From the NCBI GenBank assembly GCA_023409755.1, contig JAEYRA010000072.1:1-14446 (forward strand): 14,446 nt of DNA, written 5' to 3'. The translations under genes were made by a program, and so were the position numbers. Position 1 is the stretch's first letter; every line of letters starts with the position of its first letter. The DNA comes from Bacillota bacterium. GTDB taxonomy: Bacteria; Bacillota; Clostridia; Christensenellales; UMGS416. The notes under the pieces are model-generated. The model was given only the letters and a program-made list of their open reading frames with translations, was not told where the DNA came from and did not search any database. Of the stretch, positions 14,310-14,446 are shown in pieces.

Positions 14310-14446
14310 ATGGGCGGCAAAAGCAAACGATGGGCAGGGGCTGCGGCGGCGTTGCTGCTGCTGTTGGCACCGCTGACGCTGGCGGCCTGCACCGCGAAGG
14401 AAGAGGGACAGCCACCGGCCAGCCCCGAGGCCACCGCCACCAGCAT
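14310..14446 (+). CDS. Lipoprotein, N-terminal fragment
   Basis: The frame opens at ATG 14310 and runs off the window after 45 residues. It starts with a basic MGGKSKRW, a Leu/Ala-rich core and a lipobox LAAC with Cys27, then a Glu/Pro/Ala/Thr linker (TAKEEGQPPASPEATATS). This is a typical lipoprotein export signal with an extracytoplasmic linker. GGAAGGTGG lies about 8 nt upstream. The functional domain is beyond the window, so its role cannot be stated. It starts 75 bp after the terminase large subunit, where a phage would normally have a portal gene. Confidence 0.8.
   Translation, partial: MGGKSKRWAGAAAALLLLLAPLTLAACTAKEEGQPPASPEATATS

Overview
The window looks like a chromosomal segment of a GC-rich, Gram-positive Bacillota (Clostridia-type) genome. 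This is inferred from strong AGGAGG-type ribosome binding sites, many intrinsic terminators, several lipoprotein signal peptides, a DUF4349 lipoprotein, a pfkA end and a standalone argJ. I cannot name the species. Most genes are transcribed alone and have their own signals.

Layout, left to right: the 3' end of pfkA (+) with a terminator; a long structured non-coding repeat (copy 1); argJ (-), with a frameshifted gene remnant just upstream of it; a secreted MACPF-type pore-former-like lipoprotein (-), divergent from a TetR regulator (+); a 28-codon ORF (-) with its own promoter-like region and terminator; a DUF4349 lipoprotein (-); an AT-richer aminoglycoside-phosphotransferase-fold kinase (+), probably acquired; repeat copy 2; a GH116/GBA2-like glycosidase (-), divergent from a 59-codon ORF (+) with a strong RBS and terminator; repeat copy 3 in inverted orientation; and a phage-type terminase pair (small-subunit-like, then large subunit, overlapping) followed directly by a lipoprotein cut by the window end.

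The most striking content is the roughly 630-670 bp element present three times (about 309-981 +, 7794-8425 +, 11466-12115 -). It has no credible ORF. An invariant hairpin marks its head. A long-range two-helix closing stem and several further hairpins are kept in all copies although their sequences differ. Paired changes preserve base pairing in the closing stem, in an internal hairpin, in a hairpin with a fixed apical sequence, and in a 13-bp tail hairpin whose stem sequence is different in every copy. This is what selection for structure looks like, so the element is a candidate undescribed structured RNA or structured DNA repeat. Copies 1 and 2 lie between convergent genes. In all three copies the tail end abuts the 3' end of a gene pointing at it.

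Functionally the window is a mix: core metabolism (glycolysis, arginine synthesis), cell-surface proteins, accessory genes (pore-former-like protein, kinase, glycosidase) and a phage packaging remnant, separated by repeat copies that may mark sites of past rearrangement.
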